From the NCBI GenBank assembly GCA_016210395.1, contig JACQUI010000318.1, forward strand, positions 1-25,937: 25,937 bases of DNA, in the 5' to 3' direction. The translations under genes and the position numbers were made by a program. This DNA comes from Chloroflexota bacterium. GTDB taxonomy: Bacteria > Chloroflexota > Dehalococcoidia > Lucifugimonadales > JACPCL1. The notes beneath the pieces are model-generated. The model was not told the DNA's origin. It saw only the letters and a list, made by a program, of their open reading frames with translations, and searched no databases. Below, piece after piece: positions 7,582 to 14,834 of the stretch; positions within the stretch are counted from its first letter, which is position 1; each line of letters begins with the position of its first letter.

Positions 7582-7789
7582 GGTCCACCTCCTCCTGTAC
7601 CGGCAGGCGATTTGAATGGGTGAAGGATAGCATCAACCGCTACGGTTGTCATGTTTGCGTTCGTCGTGCAACATCAGCAGGGTTATTGAGACACGTTCAT
7701 CCGGTCCTGGGACGGGCACAACCCTTGCCCCCTTCCCTGCGAGGAAAGGGAACAATACGTGGAGTTCGGGATATGCGCCGAGCCCGCTG

Positions 7790-7798
7790 TGCTACAAT
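7790..7798 (+). promoter_or_regulatory. Extended -10 promoter candidate for the J-domain gene
   Basis: TGC-TACAAT (five of six matches to TATAAT, with an extended TGn) lies 24 bp before the ATG at 7823. No good -35 is visible. It matches the TGCTAnAnT pattern seen before rph, rho and rpsF. Confidence 0.4.
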
Positions 7799-7822
7799 CT
7801 GTGTGTAGTCAGGTAGGACGCT

Positions 7823-8188
7823 ATGGCCGCGCTGCTGAAATTCATCTTTATCACAGTCCTCTTCTGGTTCGCCGGCCAGGCGGTCAAGCGCGTCCTGGAG
7901 TCGGCCAGCCGCAGGCGCGAGGGGCGTGGCAACAACAGGCCTTTACCGCACGACCCCGGGTATGCCGATCGCCGGGCCGCGCCCGCCGCGCGGTCGCCTT
8001 ACGAGGTGCTGGATGTGTCGCCGGAAGCGACGCCTGAAGAGGTGCGGGCGGCATACCGCAGAAAGGTCCAGCAGTACCACCCGGACAAGGTGGCAGACCT
8101 GGGGCCGGAGATTCGCGACGTGGCCGACAAGCGCATGAAGGAAATCAACGCGGCGTACGAAGAGCTGAAGCGGCGGATGAGGGGATAG
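7823..8188 (+). CDS. Membrane-anchored J-domain protein
   Basis: This 121-residue protein has an N-terminal membrane helix (about 4-20) followed by a basic linker and a C-terminal J domain (about 58-120). The HPD tripeptide needed to stimulate Hsp70 ATPase is at 86-88, within 'YHPDKV'. The J domain begins 'SPYEVLDVSPEATPEEVRAAY'. It lacks the Gly/Phe and zinc-finger regions of full DnaJ, so it is a type III J protein that probably brings DnaK to the membrane. A ribosome site (AGG..AGGA) precedes the ATG. It is about 125 bp upstream of rpsF, which has its own promoter candidate. Confidence 0.88.
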   Translation: MAALLKFIFITVLFWFAGQAVKRVLESASRRREGRGNNRPLPHDPGYADRRAAPAARSPYEVLDVSPEATPEEVRAAYRRKVQQYHPDKVADLGPEIRDVADKRMKEINAAYEELKRRMRG

Positions 8189-8233
8189 CGCCGGTGGCAG
8201 GCGCTTCGAAGGGCCAGTCAATATGTACGCCCG

Positions 8234-8261
8234 CCGCAGGTTCATGCTATACTGCCTGCGG
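8234..8261 (+). promoter_or_regulatory. rpsF-operon promoter inside a palindrome
   Basis: An extended -10, TGC-TATACT (8245-8253), lies between perfect 7-bp inverted repeats, CCGCAGG at 8234-8240 and CCTGCGG at 8255-8261. A protein bound to the palindrome would cover the -10, so this looks like an operator. The rpsF GTG is 53 bp further on. The -35 region is poor. Confidence 0.5.
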
Positions 8262-8313
8262 TGTCTTTTGGTAGGCAGGAATATCCTATTGTTACGAAGG
8301 TGGGCTAACGGTC

Positions 8314-8598
8314 GTGCAAGAGTATGAACTCGTCATGGTGCTCAGTCCCGACATGGATGAAGAGACCAGCACCGGCGTCGTCAACAAGGTTACCCAGTTC
8401 ATCACTGAACGTGGCGGCGCGCTGGTTAAGCAAGACATCTGGGGCCTGAAAAGGCTCGCCTATCCAATCAAGAAGTACCGGGAAGGAAACTACATCCTCA
8501 CCCAGTTCTCGGTTGATCCCAAGCACACGAGAGAATTGGAAGCTACCCTGCGGCTCACGCCGACCGTGATTCGCCACTTGCTTGTGCAAAGAGGGTAG
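8314..8598 (+). CDS. rpsF: 30S ribosomal protein S6
   Basis: This 94-residue protein is a standard bacterial S6, which binds the central domain of 16S rRNA together with S18. It shows 'YELVMVLSPDMDEE' at the start and the 'WGLKRLAYPIKKYREGNYIL' block near 43-62. The start is a GTG at 8314, with GAAGGTGGG about ten bases upstream. It is the first gene of the conserved rpsF-ssb-rpsR group; ssb begins 124 bp later. S6 lacks the long acidic tail seen in some bacteria. Confidence 0.95.
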   Translation: MQEYELVMVLSPDMDEETSTGVVNKVTQFITERGGALVKQDIWGLKRLAYPIKKYREGNYILTQFSVDPKHTRELEATLRLTPTVIRHLLVQRG

Positions 8599-8722
8599 GC
8601 ATTTTCCGTTCTCACCGCAGCGCCGGCGCCAGTCCCATCGCGGACGTGGCGCCCAGGCAATAATCTCAGCGTACCGCCACAAGGACTGCCAGAAGTAGAG
8701 GACTGCACAGGGAGGCGGGCAC

Positions 8723-9142
8723 ATGGTTGGGTTCAACAAGATACTGATTATCGGCAACGTGGGCACCGACCCCGAGATGCGGTATACCCCCAACGGCAAG
8801 CCCGTCACGTCCTTCCGCATCGCCACAAGCCGCGCCTATACCACGCCCGATGGCGAACGGCACCAGGAAACGGAGTGGTTTACAGTTGTGGCATGGAACC
8901 AGCTCGCCGAGCAGTGCAATCAGTACCTCTCCAAGGGGCGCAAGGCCTTTGTGGAGGGCCGCCTGAGCAGCAGGTCATGGCAGGGGCAGGACGGCCAGAC
9001 GCGCTTCCGGAACGAGATCACGGCGAACCGCGTCCTCTTCCTGGACAGGGGCCCGGGGACGCAGGCGGGTGAAGGCGAAGGCGGCGGCGGCGCGGAAGGC
9101 GACCAGTCCGGCCACGTGGACGCCGAAGACCTGCCCTTCTAG
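8723..9142 (+). CDS. ssb: Single-stranded DNA-binding protein
   Basis: This 139-residue protein has an N-terminal OB fold (about 1-108) starting 'FNKILIIGNVGTDPEMRYT', with 'VTSFRIATSR', 'ETEWFTVVAWNQLAEQ' and 'GRKAFVEGRL'. A Gly/Glu-rich flexible linker follows (about 112-130), and the acidic tip 'AEDLPF' matches the conserved SSB tail that recruits replication and repair enzymes. It forms tetramers on single-stranded DNA. GGGAGGCGGG precedes the ATG. Its place between rpsF and rpsR is the ancestral bacterial arrangement. Confidence 0.96.
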   Translation: MVGFNKILIIGNVGTDPEMRYTPNGKPVTSFRIATSRAYTTPDGERHQETEWFTVVAWNQLAEQCNQYLSKGRKAFVEGRLSSRSWQGQDGQTRFRNEITANRVLFLDRGPGTQAGEGEGGGGAEGDQSGHVDAEDLPF

Positions 9143-9206
9143 CATCTGAGGCGATACGTCGCCTCAACCAGTGTACGATTTGCGATTTTGATAGGAGTCA
9201 CACGGA

Positions 9207-9695
9207 ATGACCACACAGGGACAAAGGAAACCATTCGGCCGCCCCGGTCAAGGCGGGCCCGGCAGGCCTCGCAGGGAAGGCGGGCCGGGAGGCGGGGGAC
9301 GCAGGTTCTATAACCGCCGCAGGGTCTGTTCCTTCTGCGTAGACAAGGTCAAGGACATTGACTACAAGGACTACAACCGGCTGCAGCGCTTCCTTTCGGA
9401 GCGGGCGCGCATCATGCCCCGCCGCAGGTCCGGCACCTGCACCAGGCACCAGCGCATGTTGTGCCTGGCAATCAAGCGGGCGCGGCACCTGGCGCTGCTG
9501 CCCTACACGGCGGACCATATCCTGTCTTCCATAGGTCTGCCTTACGTTGCCCGGCCACAGCCGGTAGCTGCGGCTCCGCAGCCTGTCGCTGCACCGCAGG
9601 CCGCCGTTGCGGCTCAGCCCGTCGCTCCGCCGCAGCCTGTCGTTGCCGCGGACCCCGCCCCGGCCGCACAGCCCGCTGCCGCCCCTTCCAGCTAG
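9207..9695 (+). CDS. rpsR: 30S ribosomal protein S18 with long N- and C-terminal extensions
   Basis: The conserved S18 core spans roughly residues 36-112: 'RRRVCSFCVDKVKDIDYKDY' with Cys41 and Cys44, then 'LSERARIMPRRRSGTCTRHQ' and 'AIKRARHLALLPY'. Two further cysteines (78, 86) make a zinc-binding form possible. The core is preceded by about 33 residues rich in Gly/Arg/Pro. It is followed by about 50 residues made almost only of Ala, Pro, Gln and Val, with repeated 'QPVAA' units. S18 is usually 75-90 residues, so at 162 this one is about twice normal. No frameshift is needed to explain the tail; the stop TAG is at 9693-9695. AGGAG lies upstream of the ATG. S18 pairs with S6 on the ribosome platform. 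Confidence 0.93.
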   Translation: MTTQGQRKPFGRPGQGGPGRPRREGGPGGGGRRFYNRRRVCSFCVDKVKDIDYKDYNRLQRFLSERARIMPRRRSGTCTRHQRMLCLAIKRARHLALLPYTADHILSSIGLPYVARPQPVAAAPQPVAAPQAAVAAQPVAPPQPVVAADPAPAAQPAAAPSS

Positions 9696-9725
9696 GCCGC
9701 AACCATCGGGGGAAAAACGTCCGCC

Positions 9726-9731
9726 TATAAT
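9726..9731 (+). promoter_or_regulatory. -10 candidate for the foldase gene
   Basis: A perfect TATAAT lies 35 bp before the ATG at 9767, in the gap after rpsR. There is no recognisable -35 at the proper distance and no TG extension, so activity is uncertain. Confidence 0.3.
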
Positions 9732-9766
9732 CGCCGCCTTTTGGCTCCCAGAGGTGTAGGCCAGCT

Positions 9767-10834
9767 ATGGCTTCACGGTATCGCCCCAGAAACGCAACCA
9801 CCCCTCCCCAGGGGCGGCGCGCCGCCGCCCGCCAGCGCGAGCGCCGCGTCCAAAGATGGGTGGTGGCGCTGTTCGCCGCCGTGCTGGCGCTCATTGTCGC
9901 CATCCCCGCATTCGGCTACTTCAATACCTTCGTCCTGCCCCCGCGCCAGGTGGTGGTCCAGGTAAACGAAGCAAAACACACCCTGGGCGAGGTGGTCAAA
10001 CGAGCGCGCGCCACCGTCAACGTCATCGCGCAGCAGGGCAGCGACCCTGAGATGGCCGTCCTTCCTTTCGAGATCGTCAACAACATGGTGGACGAGGAGC
10101 TCCTGCGGCAAAACGCCTCCAGCGTGGGCGTCATCGTGACACAGGAAGACGTTGACGCAGAGATACGGCGGCTGCACTTCCCAACGCCCCCGGAAGGCCA
10201 GCAGGTAGACCAGGCCTCACTGGAAAAAGAGTACCAAGAGGTCCTGCGGCGCTATCTGAACTTGACCACCTTCTCAGAGAGCGAGTACCAGGCCATCATC
10301 CGGTCCACGCTCCTCAGCAACCAGGTCAGGGAGAAGCTGAGCAGCCAGGTCCCTTCCGTGGCCGAGCAGGTCTACGTGCACTGGATCAAGATCACCGACC
10401 AGAACCTGATAGACACCATTCAGAACAGCCTCAAGAGCGACGCTTCTTCCTTTGTCAGCCTGGCCCGCATCTACATGCGGACCGACGCCTACGCCGACCA
10501 GAACGGCGAGGTCGGATGGATGCCGAAGGGCGCCTTCCCCAGCCTGGACACCGTCCTTTTCCCCGACGAGGGCAAGACCGTGGAGCTGAACAAGATCAGC
10601 GAGCCTGTCCTTGCCGGCGACGGCACCTATTTCCTGAAGGTGACCCAGGGCCCCGAGACCCGCGAAGTGTCCGACAAGATGCGCGACGTGCTCAAGACGC
10701 GCGGCCTCCAGCAGTGGCTGAACGAGCAGCGCGACGCCAACAACGTCCAGGTGAGCTTCAACTCTGACGACTACCAGTGGGTCGTGAACAAGGTGAGAGA
10801 GCTCTCTGCATCACCGCAGCAGGGCACAAGCTAG
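9767..10834 (+). CDS. Membrane-anchored PpiC/SurA-type peptidyl-prolyl isomerase (foldase)
   Basis: This 355-residue protein has a basic N-terminus, one membrane helix at about 31-52, and an outward-facing region. Residues about 60-200 resemble the helical chaperone part of SurA/PrsA, starting with 'VVVQVNEAKHTLGEV' and 'MVDEELLRQNASSVGVIVT'. A parvulin domain follows (about 206-300), with 'EQVYVHWIKIT', 'FVSLARIYMRTDAYADQNGEVGW', 'LFPDEGKTVELNKISEPV' and 'GTYFLKV'. Such proteins assist folding of exported proteins. A GAGGTG ribosome site precedes the ATG. It may be co-transcribed with rpsR or use the nearby TATAAT. Confidence 0.85.
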   Translation: MASRYRPRNATTPPQGRRAAARQRERRVQRWVVALFAAVLALIVAIPAFGYFNTFVLPPRQVVVQVNEAKHTLGEVVKRARATVNVIAQQGSDPEMAVLPFEIVNNMVDEELLRQNASSVGVIVTQEDVDAEIRRLHFPTPPEGQQVDQASLEKEYQEVLRRYLNLTTFSESEYQAIIRSTLLSNQVREKLSSQVPSVAEQVYVHWIKITDQNLIDTIQNSLKSDASSFVSLARIYMRTDAYADQNGEVGWMPKGAFPSLDTVLFPDEGKTVELNKISEPVLAGDGTYFLKVTQGPETREVSDKMRDVLKTRGLQQWLNEQRDANNVQVSFNSDDYQWVVNKVRELSASPQQGTS

Positions 10835-10941
10835 CGGCGCGCTGCCGAATTCTCGCCGTTGCAGGAAGTGGGGGCGAGAAAGACCAACGCAAACGAAGCG
10901 CGAGAAGTGCTGCGCTCGCATCGCCTGCTGGCGCGACTAAG

Positions 10942-10960
10942 GGCGGGTTGCAAACCCGCC
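10942..10960. repeat. Short palindromic intergenic repeat
   Basis: GGCGGGTT and AACCCGCC (8-bp perfect arms) flank a 3-bp centre. It belongs with the G/C-rich palindromes at 17235-17254, 19612-19640 and 19658-19685. It sits in the gap before the homoserine dehydrogenase start, where it would be a stable hairpin. Confidence 0.55.
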
Positions 10961-11005
10961 ACTACACGCAGACCACGGGCGCTGGCCGTTACTCATATAC
11001 ACGTC

Positions 11006-12307
11006 ATGAATAATCGCGCCATAGGCATTGGCCTCCTGGGCATGGGGGTCGTCGGTTCGGAGGTTGCTCGCAACCTGCTCCAGCAAGCAGAGCGTCTGGA
11101 GAAACAGGTGGGCCGTACGCTTGCCCTCCGGCGCGTCGCCGTACGCGACCCCGGCAGGCACCGCGATCTCTCTCTTCCCGCCGCCCTGCTGACCGCCGAC
11201 CCCAACGCCGTCATTGGCGACTCTTCCGTGCACGTCGTAGTCGAGCTTATGGGCGGCCTGCACCCTGCCGGCGACTGTATCCGCGCCGCGCTTTCACAGC
11301 GCAAGCATGTGGTCACCGCCAACAAAGAGGTCATCGCCGCCTATGGGCCGGAGCTCACGCGCCTGGCCGAGGAGCACGAGGTCAACCTGCTTTTCGAGGC
11401 CAGCGTGGGCGGCGGCATCCCGATCATCGGCCCGCTGCGCAAGGACCTACTGGCCAACCACGTCTCTTCGATCCACGCCATCATCAACGGCACCACCAAC
11501 TACATCCTCACGCGCATGTCCCAGGAAGGCGCAAGCTTTCAGGCGGCCCTCCGTCAGGCGCAGGAGCTTGGCTACGCAGAGGCCAATCCCGCCAACGACG
11601 TGGAAGGCGCCGACGCCGCCTACAAGCTGGCGATCCTTTCCTCCCTCGCATTCCACACCCCCGTCACCGGCAGCGACGTCTACAGGGAAGGCATATCGAA
11701 GCTCTCGGCGGTGGACTTCCGGTATGCCCGGGAGCTGGGGTACGCCATCAAGCTCCTGGCCATCGCAAGGCAGGAAGACGGCGCGGTGTCTCTTCGCGTG
11801 CACCCGTGCTTGCTCCCCGCAGACCAACTCCTGGCAAAGGTGGACGGCGTCTTCAACGCCATCGAGGTGGAGGGCGACCTGGTGGGCAAGGTGGTGTTCC
11901 ACGGACGGGGCGCCGGGCCTAAGCCCACCGCCAGCGCCGTGCTGGGCGACATCATCGAGGCGGCGCGGAGCTTCGCCGAGGGGCGCAAGCCCGCCAGGAG
12001 CGGCAGCGTCAGCCACGCCCTGCGCGTCATGCCCATGGACGACCTGTGCACGCAGTACTACTTCCGCGTCACCGTGGCCGACCGCGCCGGTGTGCTGGCG
12101 AAGATCGCCACGGTTCTCGGCGACCTGAGCATCAGCATCGCCTCCGTTATCCAGAAGGCATCGGACGCCGCCAGCCAGACGGCGGAGCTGGTCATCATGA
12201 CCCACCCAGCCAGAGAGGCGCACGTGCAGCAGGCCATCCGCCACATGCAAGCGCTGGACGTGGTGCGCGAGGTCAGCAGCGTGATCCGGGTGGAAGCGCG
12301 GGGGTAA
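11006..12307 (+). CDS. hom: Homoserine dehydrogenase with C-terminal ACT domain
   Basis: This 433-residue enzyme makes homoserine from aspartate semialdehyde for threonine and methionine synthesis. The NAD(P) motif 'GLLGMGVVGSEVA' is at 9-21. The catalytic region includes 'HVVTANKEVIA' (Lys107), 'SVGGGIPII' near 133 and 'NGTTNYIL' near 161, then 'ELGYAEANPANDVEGADAAYKL' near 187-208. The C-terminal ACT domain (about 351-430) normally gives feedback control by threonine. The frame is open 49 codons upstream, through the palindrome at 10942-10960, but the family N-terminus matches the ATG at 11006. No ribosome site lies in front of it. TATACA at 10996-11001 would start transcription near the ATG, so the mRNA may be leaderless. 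Threonine synthase lies 1.4 kb downstream. Confidence 0.95.
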   Translation: MNNRAIGIGLLGMGVVGSEVARNLLQQAERLEKQVGRTLALRRVAVRDPGRHRDLSLPAALLTADPNAVIGDSSVHVVVELMGGLHPAGDCIRAALSQRKHVVTANKEVIAAYGPELTRLAEEHEVNLLFEASVGGGIPIIGPLRKDLLANHVSSIHAIINGTTNYILTRMSQEGASFQAALRQAQELGYAEANPANDVEGADAAYKLAILSSLAFHTPVTGSDVYREGISKLSAVDFRYARELGYAIKLLAIARQEDGAVSLRVHPCLLPADQLLAKVDGVFNAIEVEGDLVGKVVFHGRGAGPKPTASAVLGDIIEAARSFAEGRKPARSGSVSHALRVMPMDDLCTQYYFRVTVADRAGVLAKIATVLGDLSISIASVIQKASDAASQTAELVIMTHPAREAHVQQAIRHMQALDVVREVSSVIRVEARG

Positions 12308-12318
12308 GGACTTACCCC
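12301..12318. terminator. Palindrome formed by two convergent stop codons
   Basis: GGGGTAA (12301-12307) and TTACCCC (12312-12318) are perfect 7-bp arms around GGAC. The left TAA ends hom and the right TTA is the complementary TAA of the minus-strand repeat-protein gene; only four bases separate the two genes. There is no T-run, so it may be a weak bidirectional stop or chance. Confidence 0.35.
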
Positions 12319-13451
12319 TCCCGCACGTACACCGCCGTGGCCATGAGCACGCCTTCCTCGTTCTCCTCGGCTTCAACCTCTACCACCTGGCCCGGCTGCA
12401 GGTCGCTGCAAGGCATTGAGGCGTCATCCGTGCCATTTCGCACGACGAAGCACTCAACGGACTCGTTCATCTGCACATATGCTTCGGCCTCGTTTTCCAC
12501 AGAGAGCGCCATGCCGTATGTGTCATACTCCCCGCCGAGGATGGCCACCACAGGCGATCCCTCGACCTCTTCCTCTTCCTCGGCCAACTGAATGGCAATC
12601 GCAACCGCCTTCAAGGCGCCTTCCTCCGTCTCCTCGGAGGCAACCGAGACGGTAGCGCCGACCTGGAGGAGGTTGCACGGGAAGGAAACCTCATCCATGC
12701 CTTTGACTACGAGCGCGCACTCGGCATCCTCGCCCAGCACGAACGTTGTGAGCAGCCCTTTGATGTCAAGCGTCATGCGCTCGCCGGAGAGCATCACGAT
12801 CACGCCCTTTTCCGGCTTGGCATCCTCTTCAACCACGTCTTCTTCTTCCTCTTCCTCGCCCGTCGCCTCCTGCCCCACGGCAGCGCCTGCTCCATTGTCA
12901 AACGCCGTGCTCCCGCCGGCTACCGTCTCCTGACCCGCAGGAACACTCGCTGCACCCTCAGGCGCCGCGCTCCCGCCAGCAACCGTCTCTTGACCCGCAG
13001 GAACGCCTGCTGCACCCTCAGGTGACGCGCTCCCGCCGGTAACCGTCTCCTGGTCCTCAGGAGCGTCCGCTGCATCCTCAGGCGCCGCGCTCCCGCCAGC
13101 AACCGTCTCTTGACCCGCAGGAACGCCTGCTGCACCCTCAGGTGACGCGCTCCCGCCGGTAACCGTCTCCTGGTCCTCAGGAGCGTCCGCTGCATCCTCA
13201 GGCGTGTCTTCGCCGGCATCCGTCTCCTCATCCGCAGGAGCGTCCGCCGCACCCTCGGGCGCCGTGCTCCTGCCTGCGTTCGGTCCCCTCCTGTCCGGTC
13301 CGCTCTCGTCCTCAATCACCTCTTCTTCCTCTTCCTCATCAATGGACACCTCGTGCCCTAGAGGAGCGCCGGCTGCGCTACCAATGACCAGGAACAGGCT
13401 GGCCACCATGATCCCCGTGGTCACCAACAGAAGCCTGAGTAGCCTTTTCAC
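12312..13451 (-). CDS. Secreted acidic repeat protein with duplicated C-terminal domain
   Basis: I do not recognise this 379-residue protein. A Sec signal peptide covers about 1-29 (likely cleavage after 'SAAGA'), followed by an acidic stretch. Residues 64-199 hold six clear and one degenerate copies of a 20-residue unit of two types, 'PEDAADAPEDQETVTGGSAS' and 'PEGAAGVPAGQETVAGGSAA'. Glu-rich stretches at 199-210 and 291-297 flank two related beta-rich domains (about 213-290 and 298-378). Each has two cysteines 14 apart (245/259 and 334/348) and a 'PC..LQ.G' motif, so each probably has a disulfide. The start is a GTG at 13451 with GAGGGA upstream. It may be a surface or envelope protein with a flexible spacer. 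Convergent with hom and divergent from threonine synthase. Confidence 0.8.
   Translation of the reverse strand: MKRLLRLLLVTTGIMVASLFLVIGSAAGAPLGHEVSIDEEEEEEVIEDESGPDRRGPNAGRSTAPEGAADAPADEETDAGEDTPEDAADAPEDQETVTGGSASPEGAAGVPAGQETVAGGSAAPEDAADAPEDQETVTGGSASPEGAAGVPAGQETVAGGSAAPEGAASVPAGQETVAGGSTAFDNGAGAAVGQEATGEEEEEEDVVEEDAKPEKGVIVMLSGERMTLDIKGLLTTFVLGEDAECALVVKGMDEVSFPCNLLQVGATVSVASEETEEGALKAVAIAIQLAEEEEEVEGSPVVAILGGEYDTYGMALSVENEAEAYVQMNESVECFVVRNGTDDASMPCSDLQPGQVVEVEAEENEEGVLMATAVYVREG
12957..13204 (-). repeat. Perfect 120-bp tandem duplication in the repeat gene
   Basis: Bases 12961-13080 and 13081-13200 are identical, and the match extends a few bases on both sides. Each 120-bp unit is itself two diverged 60-bp units, giving 20-residue periods. 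The flanking units (12901-12960 and 13201-13260) are related but changed. A perfect copy inside a decayed array points to recent unequal exchange or slippage. Confidence 0.95.
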
Positions 13452-13513
13452 GCATATCCCTCAAAGTTAGATTCAAGACCTCGTATGAGTCCCATATGTC
13501 GCTGGGGGTCTCA

Positions 13514-13542
13514 CTCATAGTGTTGTCCGGTCCAACCCTCAA
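13514..13542 (-). promoter_or_regulatory. Promoter candidate for the acidic repeat protein
   Basis: On the minus strand, TTGAGG (13542-13537) is followed after exactly 17 bp by TATGAG (13519-13514), each matching four of six consensus bases. Just downstream, an inverted repeat pairs TATGAGT with ACTCATA across about 25 bp (near 13483-13519) and may act as a leader hairpin or operator. Confidence 0.35.
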
Positions 13543-13702
13543 AAACAGAGATTACGACCTAGACGCCTGAGCTAGAGGTCTTGTAGTGGGGCAGTCCTTT
13601 TCTTGCGGCGCGGCCTCTTGCCCGCAGCCCCCTGCCGATGTACAGTGCAGAGGGCAAGGCTTGCCTTCCCAAGGGAAACTCTAGTGAAGGAATGCGCCAG
13701 CC

Positions 13703-14797
13703 GTGGATAGAGCAGAAGATGCTATGCCGGTGAACCGGGGAGTGCTGCAACGGTACCGCAACCTCCTTCCCATCACGGATGCTACGCCGATCATCAGCCT
13801 TGGGGAGGGCAGCACGCCGCTGGTGCGCTCCCGGCACATCGGCAAGTTCATCGGCTGCGAGGATCTGTACTTCAAGCTGGAGGGGTGCAACCCCACCGGT
13901 TCCTTCAAAGACAGGGGCATGGTGGTGGCCGTGGCCAAGGCCATGGAGGCCAGGAGCAACACCATCGTCTGCGCCTCCACAGGCAACACCAGCGCCTCCG
14001 CCGCCGCCTATGGCGCCTACTGCGGCCTGAAGACCGTGGTCCTGGTGCCCAGGGGAGCCATCGCTTCGGGCAAGCTGGCCCAGGCTATCGCCTACGGCGC
14101 GAAGATCCTTGTGGTCAACGGCAATTTCGACCGGGCGCTGGAGCTGGTACGGCAGCTTTCCAACTCCCACCCCATTACGCTGGTCAACTCGGTGAACCCG
14201 CACCGCCTGCAGGGGCAAAAGACCGCCGCCTTCGAGGTGGTGGATGCCCTGGGCGACGCGCCGGACTACCTCTTCATCCCGGTGGGAAACGCGGGCAACA
14301 TCTCCGCCTACTGGATGGGCTTCACCCAGTTCTTCCAGATGGAGAGAACTTCCAGGCGTCCGAAGATGATGGGCTTCCAGGCCGAAGGGGCCGCGCCCAT
14401 CGTCTTGGGGCATCCGGTGGAGAACCCCAAGACCATCGCTTCTGCCATACGCATCGGTAACCCGGCAAGCTGGAAGCTGGCCCTTGCCGCACGGGATGAG
14501 TCCGGCGGGCGCATAGACGCCGTCAGCGACGACGAGATCCTGGCCGCTTATGAGCTTATGGCCGGCAAGGAGGGGGTGTTCTGCGAGCCCGCCTCCGCCG
14601 CCTCTGTGGCCGGGCTGCTCAAGAGCGCCGCCTGCGGCCTGGACCTGCGGGGCAAGAGCGCGGTATGCGTCATTACGGGCACGGGGCTGAAGGAGCCGGA
14701 GCTGGCCGCCCAGCACTCCAGCGCCTTGCCGGTGGAGATTGACGCCACCCTGGGCACGGTCGAACGGGCGCTGGAACTTGCGGCCGTGGGGCGGTAG
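13703..14797 (+). CDS. thrC: Threonine synthase
   Basis: This protein of up to 364 residues is a PLP enzyme turning O-phosphohomoserine into threonine. Signatures are 'SLGEGSTPLVRS' at 32-43, 'NPTGSFKDRGM' at 63-73 with the PLP lysine Lys69, 'CASTGNTSASAAAYGA' near 90, 'IPVGNAGNIS' near 193 for phosphate binding, and 'EPASAASVAGL' near 295. It is a short form, lacking the long N-terminal region of E. coli-type enzymes. The GTG at 13703 follows GAAGGA by about 12 bases; an in-frame ATG at 13724 ('MPVNRGVLQRY') is a good alternative start, and I cannot decide between them. Together with hom it covers two steps of threonine synthesis; homoserine kinase is not in the window. Confidence 0.95.
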   Translation: MDRAEDAMPVNRGVLQRYRNLLPITDATPIISLGEGSTPLVRSRHIGKFIGCEDLYFKLEGCNPTGSFKDRGMVVAVAKAMEARSNTIVCASTGNTSASAAAYGAYCGLKTVVLVPRGAIASGKLAQAIAYGAKILVVNGNFDRALELVRQLSNSHPITLVNSVNPHRLQGQKTAAFEVVDALGDAPDYLFIPVGNAGNISAYWMGFTQFFQMERTSRRPKMMGFQAEGAAPIVLGHPVENPKTIASAIRIGNPASWKLALAARDESGGRIDAVSDDEILAAYELMAGKEGVFCEPASAASVAGLLKSAACGLDLRGKSAVCVITGTGLKEPELAAQHSSALPVEIDATLGTVERALELAAVGR

Positions 14798-14834
14798 GCA
14801 TGGCGACCAATCCTGAGTTGGGGAGATTGGACAA

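Noticed and set aside
8252..8278. An S6:S18-type RNA leader hairpin before rpsF (CTGCCT with AGGCAG)
   Set aside because: Its 5' arm overlaps the -10 and the few bases after it, so it would lie before or at the transcript start and not be in the RNA.
10859..11005. Longer N-terminus for homoserine dehydrogenase
   Set aside because: The extra 49 residues are basic, cover a palindromic repeat and precede the normal family start.
12312..13320. The 60-bp repeats as a CRISPR array
   Set aside because: The repeats are directly adjoining with no unique spacers, keep a reading frame throughout and encode a 20-residue protein period.
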